Shown here one piece after another: positions 1-5,220 of a stretch of DNA of 7,069 bases. The notes beneath the pieces are model-generated. The model saw only the letters and a list, made by a program, of their open reading frames with translations, was not told where the DNA came from and searched no databases. The stretch spans positions 1 to 7,069 of the forward strand of contig DNRQ01000024.1 in the NCBI GenBank assembly GCA_003499925.1. Reading direction: 5' to 3'. This DNA is from Geobacter sp. (GTDB taxonomy: Bacteria; Desulfobacterota; Desulfuromonadia; Geobacterales; Geobacteraceae). How positions within the stretch are numbered: the stretch's first letter is position 1; each line of letters opens with the position of its first letter. Both the position numbers and the translations under genes were made by a program.

Positions 1-2032
1 CCTTGTTCAGAAACGGCGGGAGAGCCGGATAGGCAAAGCGGACCTGACCTTTTTCGGCGTCGATGGAGAGCCCCATGCATCCCTGCAACAGCAGATACAC
101 GGAGGCGGCGGCCCATGCCTGCGGTGCACAGGCAACGGGGTAGAGGATCGGACTGGAGTCACCGCGCCGCTTGAAACCGCAGAAAAGCTCGGGCAACCGC
201 TGCAGCTCCATGGCGAGGGAGGCCTCGAAGATCCCCTCCAAGACGACTATGGCGTCCCTGGTAAAACCGTACCTGGCGAGGCCGTAGGCCACCAGCGCGT
301 TGTCGTGGGGCCAGATCGAGCCGTTGTGGTAGGACATGGGGTTGTAGCGCGTCTCGCAACTGGCGAGGGTGCGCACCCCCCAGCCGGTGTAAAAGTCGTC
401 CGACAACAGCTGGACGGCGAGTGCCGCGGCATGTTCGGGCGCGACGATGCCGGAGAAGAGGCAATGCCCGGCGTTGGAGGAGCGCACCCGGCACGGCTTC
501 TTGCTCCCGTCCAGGGCCAGGGCGTAGAAAGAGAGATCTTCGCACCAGAAGGCCTCGTTGAACCTGCGCTGCAGGGTCCGCGCCTGCTCCATCAGTTCGA
601 AGCCGCGCGAGCCCTCCCCCATCACGGCAGCCATTTCCGCAGCGCTCACCTTGGCGTCATAGACATACCCCTGCACCTCGCAAAGGGCGATGGGAGCCTC
701 CGCCAGCGTCCCGTCGGCATGGAAGACGGAGTCGTTGGAATCCTTCCACCCCTGTTGCACCAGCCCCTGGTGCGAATGGCGGGCGTACTCCACGAAGCCG
801 TCGCCGTCGGCATCCCCGTAGACGTCGATCCACTCCAGTGCCCGCAGGATGTTGTCCCAGATCCCGGCGATGAACTCCCGGTCCCCGGTGCGGCGGTAGT
901 AGGCGCCGGCCAGGACGATGAAAAGGGGGGTGGAGTCGACGCTGCCGTAATAGAGGCCGAACGGGATCTCCCCCAGGGCCGCCATCTCCCCCATCCTGGT
1001 TTCATGGATGATTTTCCCCGGCTCGGCATCCTTTTCCGGGTCGAGTGCCGCGGCCTGGCTCCGGGCCAGGTAGGACAAGACGCCGCGGGCGATGCTCGGA
1101 TTGACCCAGAGCGTCTCGAGCGCCGTGATGATGCCGTCCCTGCCGAACGCCGTGCTGAACCAGGGAACGCCCGCATAGGGGTAGTCGCCGTGCGGGGTGC
1201 GGGTCATCATCATCATGAGGTCCGACTGCGAGCGCTCCAGCAGGAGGTTGAAATGCGGGTTGTCGGTCCTGATGTCGCAGTAGCCCGCTTTGAGCTGCGC
1301 CAGGGAGGCATGGGCCTCCTTCTGCGCCTGCTGATAGCTGCCGCTGAAGAGCTCGCACTCGCGGCAGCCGCAGGTAACGGTGACGCCGATGGTGATCGAT
1401 TCCTTGGGAGCGAGCTGCACCAGGTAGCTCGCCTCGGCGGCGTTCAGCTGCTCCGGTTGCGGGGTGAAGCTGATCTGCGTGGTCCGGACCGCGCCGTCCA
1501 GCCCCTGATAGGAGAGGAGGGCCGAGGAAGCGGTGAGCTGGGTGGGACGCAGCGTCCCCCTCCGTTCCCGCCTGGTGCCGCGCACCTCGAAGATGTCGGC
1601 GAAGTCCGCCTCGAAATCGATGGTGAAGGGGATCTGCAAAGGGGCCATGCTGAAATTGGTGAGCCGCAACTGCTCGAAGCAGTTTCCCTCCCAGATCAGC
1701 TTGGAGCGGAAGATGTGGACGGCATCGCGCCGGATGGTGCTGTCGCCCACCGTGAAGTCGGGGTTCATCAGGTCGATGGCGAGCATCTCGTTCTGCTTGA
1801 TGGTCGAGCCGAGCAGCAGCGGACGCAATCCGGCGAAGCGGAGCTCCATCTTGGAGAGGAAGCGGGTTCCTTCATGAAAGATGCCCTGCTCCCCCAGCCC
1901 GATCGGGTGGATGTCGCCGTGGCAGTCGAAAATGGCAAAGGTATCCCCTTCCTTGAGCACCCGTGAACACTCCGCCGCCCGGTCCGAGTTGGCGAGGATG
2001 TAATACTTGTCTTCTATCTGGATGACCTCCAT
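1..2032 (-). CDS. Amylo-alpha-1,6-glucosidase / glycogen debranching enzyme-type protein (C-terminus cut by window edge)
   Basis: The reading frame is open from the ATG at 2032 to the window start: 677 codons and no stop, so the C-terminus lies outside. The protein begins MEVIQIEDKYYILAN. The first ~220 residues resemble the GDE N-terminal beta domain (PF14742 type), with the stretch IFHEGTRFLSKMEL. The rest is an alpha/alpha-barrel hydrolase of the COG3408 kind. Landmarks are PWFSTAFGRDG (F296 begins FGRDG), GWKDSND (W429), ALCEVQGY (E452) and SYHNGSIWPHDNA (S567-A579). Known members hydrolyse alpha-1,6 branches or related alpha-glucosides in the cytoplasm, and no signal peptide is seen here. 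A GGAGGGG ribosome site (2035-2041) supports the start. The gene lies 16 nt behind a GT4 glycosyltransferase on the same strand, so co-transcription is likely. The exact substrate is uncertain, because this subfamily includes enzymes acting on small glucosides. Confidence 0.9.
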   Translation of the reverse strand, partial: MEVIQIEDKYYILANSDRAAECSRVLKEGDTFAIFDCHGDIHPIGLGEQGIFHEGTRFLSKMELRFAGLRPLLLGSTIKQNEMLAIDLMNPDFTVGDSTIRRDAVHIFRSKLIWEGNCFEQLRLTNFSMAPLQIPFTIDFEADFADIFEVRGTRRERRGTLRPTQLTASSALLSYQGLDGAVRTTQISFTPQPEQLNAAEASYLVQLAPKESITIGVTVTCGCRECELFSGSYQQAQKEAHASLAQLKAGYCDIRTDNPHFNLLLERSQSDLMMMMTRTPHGDYPYAGVPWFSTAFGRDGIITALETLWVNPSIARGVLSYLARSQAAALDPEKDAEPGKIIHETRMGEMAALGEIPFGLYYGSVDSTPLFIVLAGAYYRRTGDREFIAGIWDNILRALEWIDVYGDADGDGFVEYARHSHQGLVQQGWKDSNDSVFHADGTLAEAPIALCEVQGYVYDAKVSAAEMAAVMGEGSRGFELMEQARTLQRRFNEAFWCEDLSFYALALDGSKKPCRVRSSNAGHCLFSGIVAPEHAAALAVQLLSDDFYTGWGVRTLASCETRYNPMSYHNGSIWPHDNALVAYGLARYGFTRDAIVVLEGIFEASLAMELQRLPELFCGFKRRGDSSPILYPVACAPQAWAAASVYLLLQGCMGLSIDAEKGQVRFAYPALPPFLNK

Positions 2033-2048
2033 GACCCCTCCGGTCCAG

Positions 2049-3125
2049 CTAGGTTGTGCTGCTGCGCTGCCTGAGCGTCACCAGGTTTGCATTGAGCTCT
2101 CTTTCGGCGATCAGCGTCCGGTATATCGCCAGGTGATCCGCGGCCATTCTGGCCACTGCGAACTTTTCCTCGAAGTATCTTCTGCAGCGCATCCTGCTCA
2201 GGCTGCCGACCTGCGCCGCCGCCTGTACCGCCCCCTCGATGTCGGGGACGATGAAACCGGAGATGCCGTCCCTGATCACTTCCGGCACCGAGCCCCGGCC
2301 AAAGGCGATCACCGGGGTGCCGCAGGACATCGATTCGATCAGCACCAGCCCGAACGGCTCTTCCCAATCGATCGGGAAAACCAGCGCCAGCGCGTTGCCC
2401 AGGAACTCCTTCTTCTCCTCTTCCCCGATCTCGCCGATGAACTCGACCAGCGGCCCGTCCAGAAGCGGCTTTATCTCGCTTTCGTAGAAACGGACGTCGG
2501 CCTTGTCCACCTTCGCGGCAATCTTCAGCTTGATGCCGCTCCTCCGGGCGATCGCTATGGCGGCCTCCACCCCCTTCTCCGGGGAGATCCTCCCCAGAAA
2601 GGCGAGGTACTCGCCGCCGTCCGGGCTAAAGGGGAGCAGGTCGGCAGGAAGGCCGTGGTGCACGGTCCCCTTCCAGTTGATCCAGGGAAGGGGACGGCGC
2701 TGGGCGTCGGAGATGGAGATCACCGGCATCTCGGGAAATTCCCGGTACAGCGGGACCAGGTCGGGAATGTCGAGACGGCCGTGCAGGGTGGTCACGTGGG
2801 TGAAGCGGTAGCGCCGGCTCAATGGAAAATGCAGGTAGTCGACGTGGTAGTGCAGGACGTCGAACTCGTGGGCCATGCGGCAGACCTGCTCCAGCATCAC
2901 CAGATGATGCGGCAGGGGGTCGACGCACCCTTTGTCGAGCCGCAGCGAGTTTTTGCAGCAGGGGACCAGGCGGGCCGAGGTCACCGAATCGCCGCTGGCA
3001 AAGAGCGTGACCTCGTGGTTCTGGCGCACCAGCTCCTCCGTCAGGTAGGAGACTACGCGCTCGGTGCCTCCGTAATAATGGGGAGGAACGGTTTCGTACA
3101 GTGGTGCTATCTGCGCTATTCTCAC
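2049..3125 (-). CDS. GT4-family glycosyltransferase (GT-B fold)
   Basis: This is a cytoplasmic, probably retaining, glycosyltransferase of 358 residues, a normal GT4 length. The N-terminal acceptor-side Rossmann domain begins RIAQIAPLYETVPP and contains YYGGTERVVSYLTEEL (17-32). The C-terminal nucleotide-sugar domain contains FLGRISPEKG (176-185) and the EX7E motif E256-PFGLVLI-E264, followed by SCGTPVIAFGRGSVPEVI. I chose the GTG at 3125 because GGGAG (3132-3136) lies 6 nt upstream and the family N-terminus starts exactly there. An in-frame ATG at 3194 would add 23 unconserved residues and would begin at or before the predicted transcription start. It is the first gene of a likely operon with the debranching-type enzyme 16 nt downstream, which suggests synthesis or remodelling of an alpha-glucan or a small glucoside. 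Donor and acceptor cannot be read from the sequence. Confidence 0.9.
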   Translation of the reverse strand: MRIAQIAPLYETVPPHYYGGTERVVSYLTEELVRQNHEVTLFASGDSVTSARLVPCCKNSLRLDKGCVDPLPHHLVMLEQVCRMAHEFDVLHYHVDYLHFPLSRRYRFTHVTTLHGRLDIPDLVPLYREFPEMPVISISDAQRRPLPWINWKGTVHHGLPADLLPFSPDGGEYLAFLGRISPEKGVEAAIAIARRSGIKLKIAAKVDKADVRFYESEIKPLLDGPLVEFIGEIGEEEKKEFLGNALALVFPIDWEEPFGLVLIESMSCGTPVIAFGRGSVPEVIRDGISGFIVPDIEGAVQAAAQVGSLSRMRCRRYFEEKFAVARMAADHLAIYRTLIAERELNANLVTLRQRSSTT

Positions 3126-3131
3126 ATTTGG

Positions 3132-3136
3132 CTCCC
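3132..3136 (-). promoter_or_regulatory. Ribosome binding site deciding the GTG start of the glycosyltransferase
   Basis: GGGAG on the minus strand lies 6 nt before the GTG at 3125. The upstream in-frame ATG at 3194 has no comparable site, so this motif favours the shorter protein. A second ATG one base before the GTG is out of frame and runs straight into TGA. Confidence 0.6.
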
Positions 3137-3194
3137 GGAGGTGAAAATGAGTCGCGCCGCAAACCGTTTTGATTGGCTTTCTCCAACCCTGCAA

Positions 3195-3222
3195 ATGATA
3201 GAGTATTTCGCGGATGAGTCAA
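3195..3222 (-). promoter_or_regulatory. Predicted sigma70 promoter for the glycosyltransferase/debranching operon
   Basis: Reading the minus strand, TTGACT (3217-3222) matches the -35 consensus at 5 of 6 bases. TATCAT (3195-3200) matches the -10 consensus at 5 of 6, with a 16-bp spacer. Transcription would begin near 3187 and leave a leader of about 60 nt before the GTG at 3125. The 11-bp repeat array begins 12 bp upstream of the -35 box. This is a prediction from consensus match and position. Confidence 0.6.
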
Positions 3223-3233
3223 TAGGGGCGGGA

Positions 3234-3367
3234 GGTGCGGGAACCGGTGCGGAACCGGTGCGGAACCGGTGCGGAAACTGGTGAGGAACTGGTGAGGAAC
3301 TGGTGAGGAACTGGTGAGGAACTGGTGAGGAACTGGTGAGGAAGCGGTGAGGAAGTGGTGAGGAAGT
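3234..3367. repeat. Tandem array of about 12 degenerate 11-bp repeats
   Basis: On the plus strand the units start at 3234, 3246, 3257, 3268, 3280, 3291, 3302, 3313, 3324, 3335, 3346 and 3357. Ten units are 11 bp; the first and fourth carry one extra base. Three sub-types lie in blocks: GGTGCGGAACC in units 1-4 (with small variants), GGTGAGGAACT in units 5-9, and GGTGAGGAAGC/T in units 10-12. Identical neighbours in blocks suggest expansion by slippage or unequal exchange. The unit is not a multiple of three and no credible gene crosses it, so it is non-coding. It fills the space between the small membrane-protein gene and the operon promoter. Confidence 0.95.
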
Positions 3368-3386
3368 GGCTGAAGGTAGAGCGGCC

Positions 3387-3542
3387 TCAATCCCCCCGTT
3401 GGTTACCGTTGAGCTTCTCGAGCGCCTTGCGCTTAAGCTCGCGCCTGCGGGGAGCGCTTACCAGGATATCTTCCAGGAAGGCTATCAGAAAGATGCCGAC
3501 GGTCAGTAGGACGGCGATCGCCAGGAATTTAAGCCAGAACAT
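3387..3542 (-). CDS. Small single-pass membrane protein, 51 residues, function unknown
   Basis: The protein starts MFWLKFLAIAVLLTVGIFLI. It has one hydrophobic helix (about residues 2-22), then an acidic patch (LED), then a strongly basic cytoplasmic-type tail (PRRRELKRKALEKLNG). AAAGGAG (3552-3558) lies 9 nt before the ATG at 3542. A longer reading from 3620 adds 26 residues with no membrane or family character and is less likely. The positive-inside rule suggests the basic tail is cytoplasmic. I do not recognise a family. It stands alone, followed by the 11-bp repeat array and then the glycosyltransferase promoter, so it is probably transcribed separately or reads into the array. Hydrophobicity plus ribosome site make it plausible but not certain. 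Confidence 0.6.
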   Translation of the reverse strand: MFWLKFLAIAVLLTVGIFLIAFLEDILVSAPRRRELKRKALEKLNGNQRGD

Positions 3543-3729
3543 GCTGTGGAGCTCCTTTGAGGATCTAGATTTGTCACGGGGGACGCACCCCAATGTGCCC
3601 GAAGTCGTGCGGGATGTCAACCCGGTTGCCTTGAGGGCCTGGCAAGTCGGGCCATGCCCGCCGGGGGGGTCATATTAGGCTGGAATAATTGATAAAAATA
3701 TGTAATAAAGTGACGGCCCTGTTTTTTCG

Positions 3730-3758
3730 GAAATTACGCAGTTTGCCGGCCGGTTCCA
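3730..3758 (+). repeat. 29-bp direct repeat, copy A
   Basis: It begins GAAATTACGCAGTTTGCCGG and ends CCGGTTCCA. It is identical over 29 bp to 3912-3940 in the same orientation. It contains GCCGGC and CCGGCCGG self-complementary cores. It lies 4 bp left of the REPIN-like element. Confidence 0.95.
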
Positions 3759-3762
3759 TCAT

Positions 3763-3874
3763 CTCGTTCCCAAGCTCCAGCTTGGGAACGCAAATGTATA
3801 GAAGCTCCGCTTCAACGCCTCAAAGCTGGAGCTTTGACAGCGATTGCATTCCCAAGCTGGAGCTTGGGAACGAG
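3763..3874. repeat. REPIN-like element: two inverted REP-type palindromes with an internal palindromic spacer
   Basis: The left palindrome is CGTTCCCAAGCT-CC-AGCTTGGGAACG (12-bp arms, 3765-3776 and 3779-3790). The right one is TTCCCAAGCT-GG-AGCTTGGGAA (10-bp arms, 3849-3858 and 3861-3870). The outer 34 bp, 3763-3796 and 3841-3874, are inverted copies matching at 31 of 34 positions. Between them lie two more small stems: GAAGC-TCC-GCTTC (3801-3813) and CAAAGCT-GG-AGCTTTG (3821-3836). Paired inverted REP units of this layout are usually mobilised in trans by RAYT (Y1 REP-associated) transposases. No such gene is in the window, so the class assignment is by structure. Confidence 0.8.
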
Positions 3875-3883
3875 AAATTTCTC
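3872..3883. repeat. 12-bp perfect palindrome GAGAAATTTCTC
   Basis: This perfect dyad overlaps the last three bases of the REPIN-like element and reaches into the region upstream of the carbonic anhydrase. It could be a dimeric regulator site or a by-product of the element's junction. Nothing in the sequence decides between these. Confidence 0.4.
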
Positions 3884-3911
3884 AGGTGGATCTGACCGAC
3901 TACCCCCTTCA

Positions 3912-3940
3912 GAAATTACGCAGTTTGCCGGCCGGTTCCA
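3912..3940 (+). repeat. 29-bp direct repeat, copy B, upstream of the carbonic anhydrase
   Basis: It is identical to 3730-3758. It ends 67 bp before the carbonic anhydrase ATG, so it may lie in that gene's promoter or leader. Thirty-seven bases separate it from the right end of the REPIN-like element. Confidence 0.95.
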
Positions 3941-3967
3941 GAGTGGGACGGATGCCAGGTGAAGCTT

Positions 3968-3983
3968 TCGGGGAGCTCCCCGA
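3968..3983 (+). promoter_or_regulatory. Leader hairpin just upstream of the carbonic anhydrase ribosome site
   Basis: TCGGGGAGCTCCCCGA is a perfect 16-bp palindrome. In RNA it can fold as a 6-bp GC-rich stem with an AGCT loop. It ends 9 nt before AAGGAGGA (3993-4000), which is itself 7 nt before the ATG. A stable stem here could protect the mRNA 5' end or affect ribosome loading. It lacks a following T run, so it is not a terminator. Confidence 0.45.
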
Positions 3984-3992
3984 CTTAAACCA

Positions 3993-4000
3993 AAGGAGGA
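3993..4000 (+). promoter_or_regulatory. Strong ribosome binding site for the carbonic anhydrase
   Basis: AAGGAGGA is a near-perfect Shine-Dalgarno sequence 7 nt before the ATG at 4008. It fixes that start over the TTG two codons upstream at 4002, which overlaps the spacer. Confidence 0.8.
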
Positions 4001-4007
4001 ATTGTCT

Positions 4008-4700
4008 ATGAAGAGCAGCAAGGTAGTGAGCAGGATCGTGACGCTGACAGCGGCCCTGGCAGCAACCGCAGGATTTGCCTTTGCATCAGGGGGCGGCTCC
4101 GGAGTCAGCGCCGACGAGGCGCTGCAAAGACTTCTCGACGGCAACAAGCGTTTTGTCGAAAGCAAGATGACCGCTTCGGCATTGTGCGACCTGCCGGCGC
4201 GCGAGAAGCTGGCAACAAGCCAGCATCCCTACGCCATCATCCTCTCCTGCTCCGATTCCCGCGTCCCGCCCGAAATCATCTTCGACAGGGCGTTGGGCGA
4301 AATCTTCGTGGTCCGGGTAGCCGGCAACGTCGCCGACCCGATCGTGCTGGGGAGCATCGAGTACGCAGCCGAGCACCTGGGCTCACCGCTCATCATGGTG
4401 CTGGGGCACGAGCGCTGCGGCGCGGTGACGGCTACGGTGAACGCCAAGGGAAAACCGGAGGGGAACGTAGGAGCCATCATCAAGGCGATCGAGCCCTCGG
4501 CCAAGAAGGCGAAGAAAGATTGTAAGGGGAAACCGGCAGCGGAGGTGGTCGAGTGTGCAGTCGCAGTGAACGCCAAGGCGGTCGCGGCTGATCTCACCAA
4601 GAAGTCGAAAGTGCTGGCTCACCAGCTGAAGGAAGGGAAGATAAAGATCGTATCGGCGACCTACGACCTCGACGACGGCAAGGTCACGCTGTTGAAATAG
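4008..4700 (+). CDS. Beta-class carbonic anhydrase, exported (periplasmic)
   Basis: This 230-residue zinc enzyme interconverts CO2 and bicarbonate. Residues 1-27 form a Sec-type signal peptide: basic MKSSKVVSR, a hydrophobic Ala/Leu/Thr core, then AFAS. The mature enzyme is therefore expected in the periplasm. The beta-class signature is complete. Zinc ligands are C81 in SCSDSRVPPE, H134 and C137 in GHERCGA. The catalytic D83-R85 pair is present. NKRFVESK (46-53) and RVAGNVADP (103-111) are also typical. A lysine-rich segment (163-175, SAKKAKKDCKGK) is an insert-like region of low complexity. It is transcribed alone, opposite to both neighbours, with its own leader. In a respiratory metal reducer it could equilibrate CO2/bicarbonate at the cell envelope, but that is inference. 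Confidence 0.93.
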   Translation: MKSSKVVSRIVTLTAALAATAGFAFASGGGSGVSADEALQRLLDGNKRFVESKMTASALCDLPAREKLATSQHPYAIILSCSDSRVPPEIIFDRALGEIFVVRVAGNVADPIVLGSIEYAAEHLGSPLIMVLGHERCGAVTATVNAKGKPEGNVGAIIKAIEPSAKKAKKDCKGKPAAEVVECAVAVNAKAVAADLTKKSKVLAHQLKEGKIKIVSATYDLDDGKVTLLK

Positions 4701-4710
4701 CAATCACTCT

Positions 4711-4766
4711 CGACAAATCCCATCCCCCGGGGCCGGCTTTCCCCGCCCGGGGGATGGGATTTGTCG
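4711..4766. terminator. Perfect 21-bp inverted repeat between convergent genes (likely bidirectional terminator)
   Basis: The arms 4711-4731 and 4746-4766 are perfect complements (left arm starts CGACAAATCCCATCCCCC), with a 14-nt loop. The stem starts 10 bp after the carbonic anhydrase stop and 16 bp beyond the DUF309 stop on the other strand. Its position fits a shared terminator. No T run follows on either strand, so it is not a textbook intrinsic terminator and may instead stop exonucleases or act with Rho. Confidence 0.65.
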
Positions 4767-4782
4767 CGGATAACGGCATCGC

Positions 4783-5220
4783 TTAAATCCCCCCCGACCC
4801 CCCTTTTTCAAAGGGGGGAGGTTCAATGGGGGGAGATTTCGCAGCCAGCCGCAGCTTCAGGATCAGCCGCTGCTCCAGCTCCGACATCCGTTCCTCCCCG
4901 AGTGCGCTCAGCGCCTGCTGCAGCTTCCCGGCGTCTGCGGCAAGCCGCGCCACATCCACCCCCTGGCATACCGGCGCCACCCGGCTCAGGCAGTCGCCGC
5001 CGCTTTGCAGCAGGGTGAGAGCGCCCTTGAAGTTGCCGTCACGCCAGTGATGCAGGGCGACCGCCAGTTGCAGCACTCCCTGGTAAAAGTCCCGCAGCTC
5101 CCCCTTCTCTCCCACCCAGAGCTCTTCCACGGTCTCATGGCACTCGAACCAGTCACCCCGGTTGAATTCATCGATCGCCCGGAGCAGTTCCTCGGGGGCA
5201 ACATCCTCACAGCGCCTCAC
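4783..5220 (-). CDS. DUF309-family protein with a repeat-derived C-terminal tail
   Basis: This small cytoplasmic, mostly helical protein of 145 residues has no established biochemical role. The DUF309 signature is clear: EFNRGDWFECHETVEELW (18-35) followed by RDFYQGVLQLAVALHHW (43-59) and GNFKGALTLL. The GTG at 5220 overlaps the last base of the TadG-like stop (TAGTG). It is the best in-frame start, because earlier codons lie in the neighbouring gene and the family begins here. No strong Shine-Dalgarno site precedes it, so translation may be coupled to the upstream gene. The last ~18 residues (KSPPIEPPPFEKGGSGGI) and the stop codon are encoded by the palindromic repeat at 4785-4839. They replace or extend the native end, and the conserved domain itself seems intact. 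Confidence 0.85.
   Translation of the reverse strand: MRRCEDVAPEELLRAIDEFNRGDWFECHETVEELWVGEKGELRDFYQGVLQLAVALHHWRDGNFKGALTLLQSGGDCLSRVAPVCQGVDVARLAADAGKLQQALSALGEERMSELEQRLILKLRLAAKSPPIEPPPFEKGGSGGI
4785..4839. repeat. G/C-run palindromic repeat forming the 3' end of the DUF309 gene
   Basis: Outer arms AAATCCCCCCC (4785-4795) and GGGGGGAGATTT (4828-4839) enclose a tight inner stem, CCCCCCTTT-TTC-AAAGGGGGG (4798-4818). Read on the minus strand in the gene's frame it encodes PPFEKGGSGGI and then the stop. Tails of this FEKGG/GGI type recur at the ends of unrelated bacterial proteins, which marks it as a dispersed repeat. Its family name is not known to me. Confidence 0.75.

Larger units (their letters stand above)
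3543..4007. other. Gene-free intergenic region rich in repeats, between divergent genes
   Basis: This 465-bp region separates the minus-strand small membrane protein from the plus-strand carbonic anhydrase. It holds a small hairpin CGGGC-CAT-GCCCG (3648-3660), an AT-rich island (about 3671-3710) that could carry a promoter but shows no clear -35/-10 pair, the two 29-bp direct repeats, a REPIN-like element, a palindrome GAGAAATTTCTC (3872-3883) and a leader hairpin. The 68-codon open frame across 3689-3895 gives peptides such as IPKLELGNE, which is only the palindrome translated, so it is not called as a gene. Confidence 0.8.

Noticed and set aside
305..1966. A 553-codon plus-strand open frame opposite the debranching enzyme.
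   Set aside because: Its translation is low-complexity, rich in Gly/Ala/Arg/Val/Leu, with no family character. The minus-strand frame gives a clear enzyme with conserved motifs, so the plus frame is a GC-rich shadow.
2007..3284. A 425-codon plus-strand open frame opposite the glycosyltransferase.
   Set aside because: It has no recognisable domain, and the opposite strand encodes a well-conserved GT4 protein with its own promoter and ribosome site.
3234..3367. CRISPR array.
   Set aside because: The units are 11 bp and directly adjacent with no unique spacers, so it is a simple tandem repeat.
2626..3390. A minus-strand frame that crosses the 11-bp array and gives an 11-residue peptide repeat (PHQFLTSSSPV type).
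   Set aside because: It overlaps the glycosyltransferase in another frame, the repeat unit is not a multiple of three and some units carry an extra base, and the remainder has no protein character.
3730..3758. Possible sigma54 (-24/-12) site within the 29-bp repeat because of its TTTGC core.
   Set aside because: The required GG at -24 with correct spacing to GC at -12 is missing in both copies.
3689..3895. A 68-codon open frame and its reverse, containing IPKLELGNE or VPKLQLGN peptides.
   Set aside because: These peptides are the REP palindrome translated. The frame consists of repeat sequence and has no ribosome site or conserved domain.
3560..3990. Possible GEMM-type cyclic dinucleotide riboswitch upstream of the carbonic anhydrase, since these are common in Geobacter-type genomes.
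   Set aside because: The conserved core segments and the paired-helix layout could not be found; only short look-alikes such as GGGACGG and GGACGC occur.
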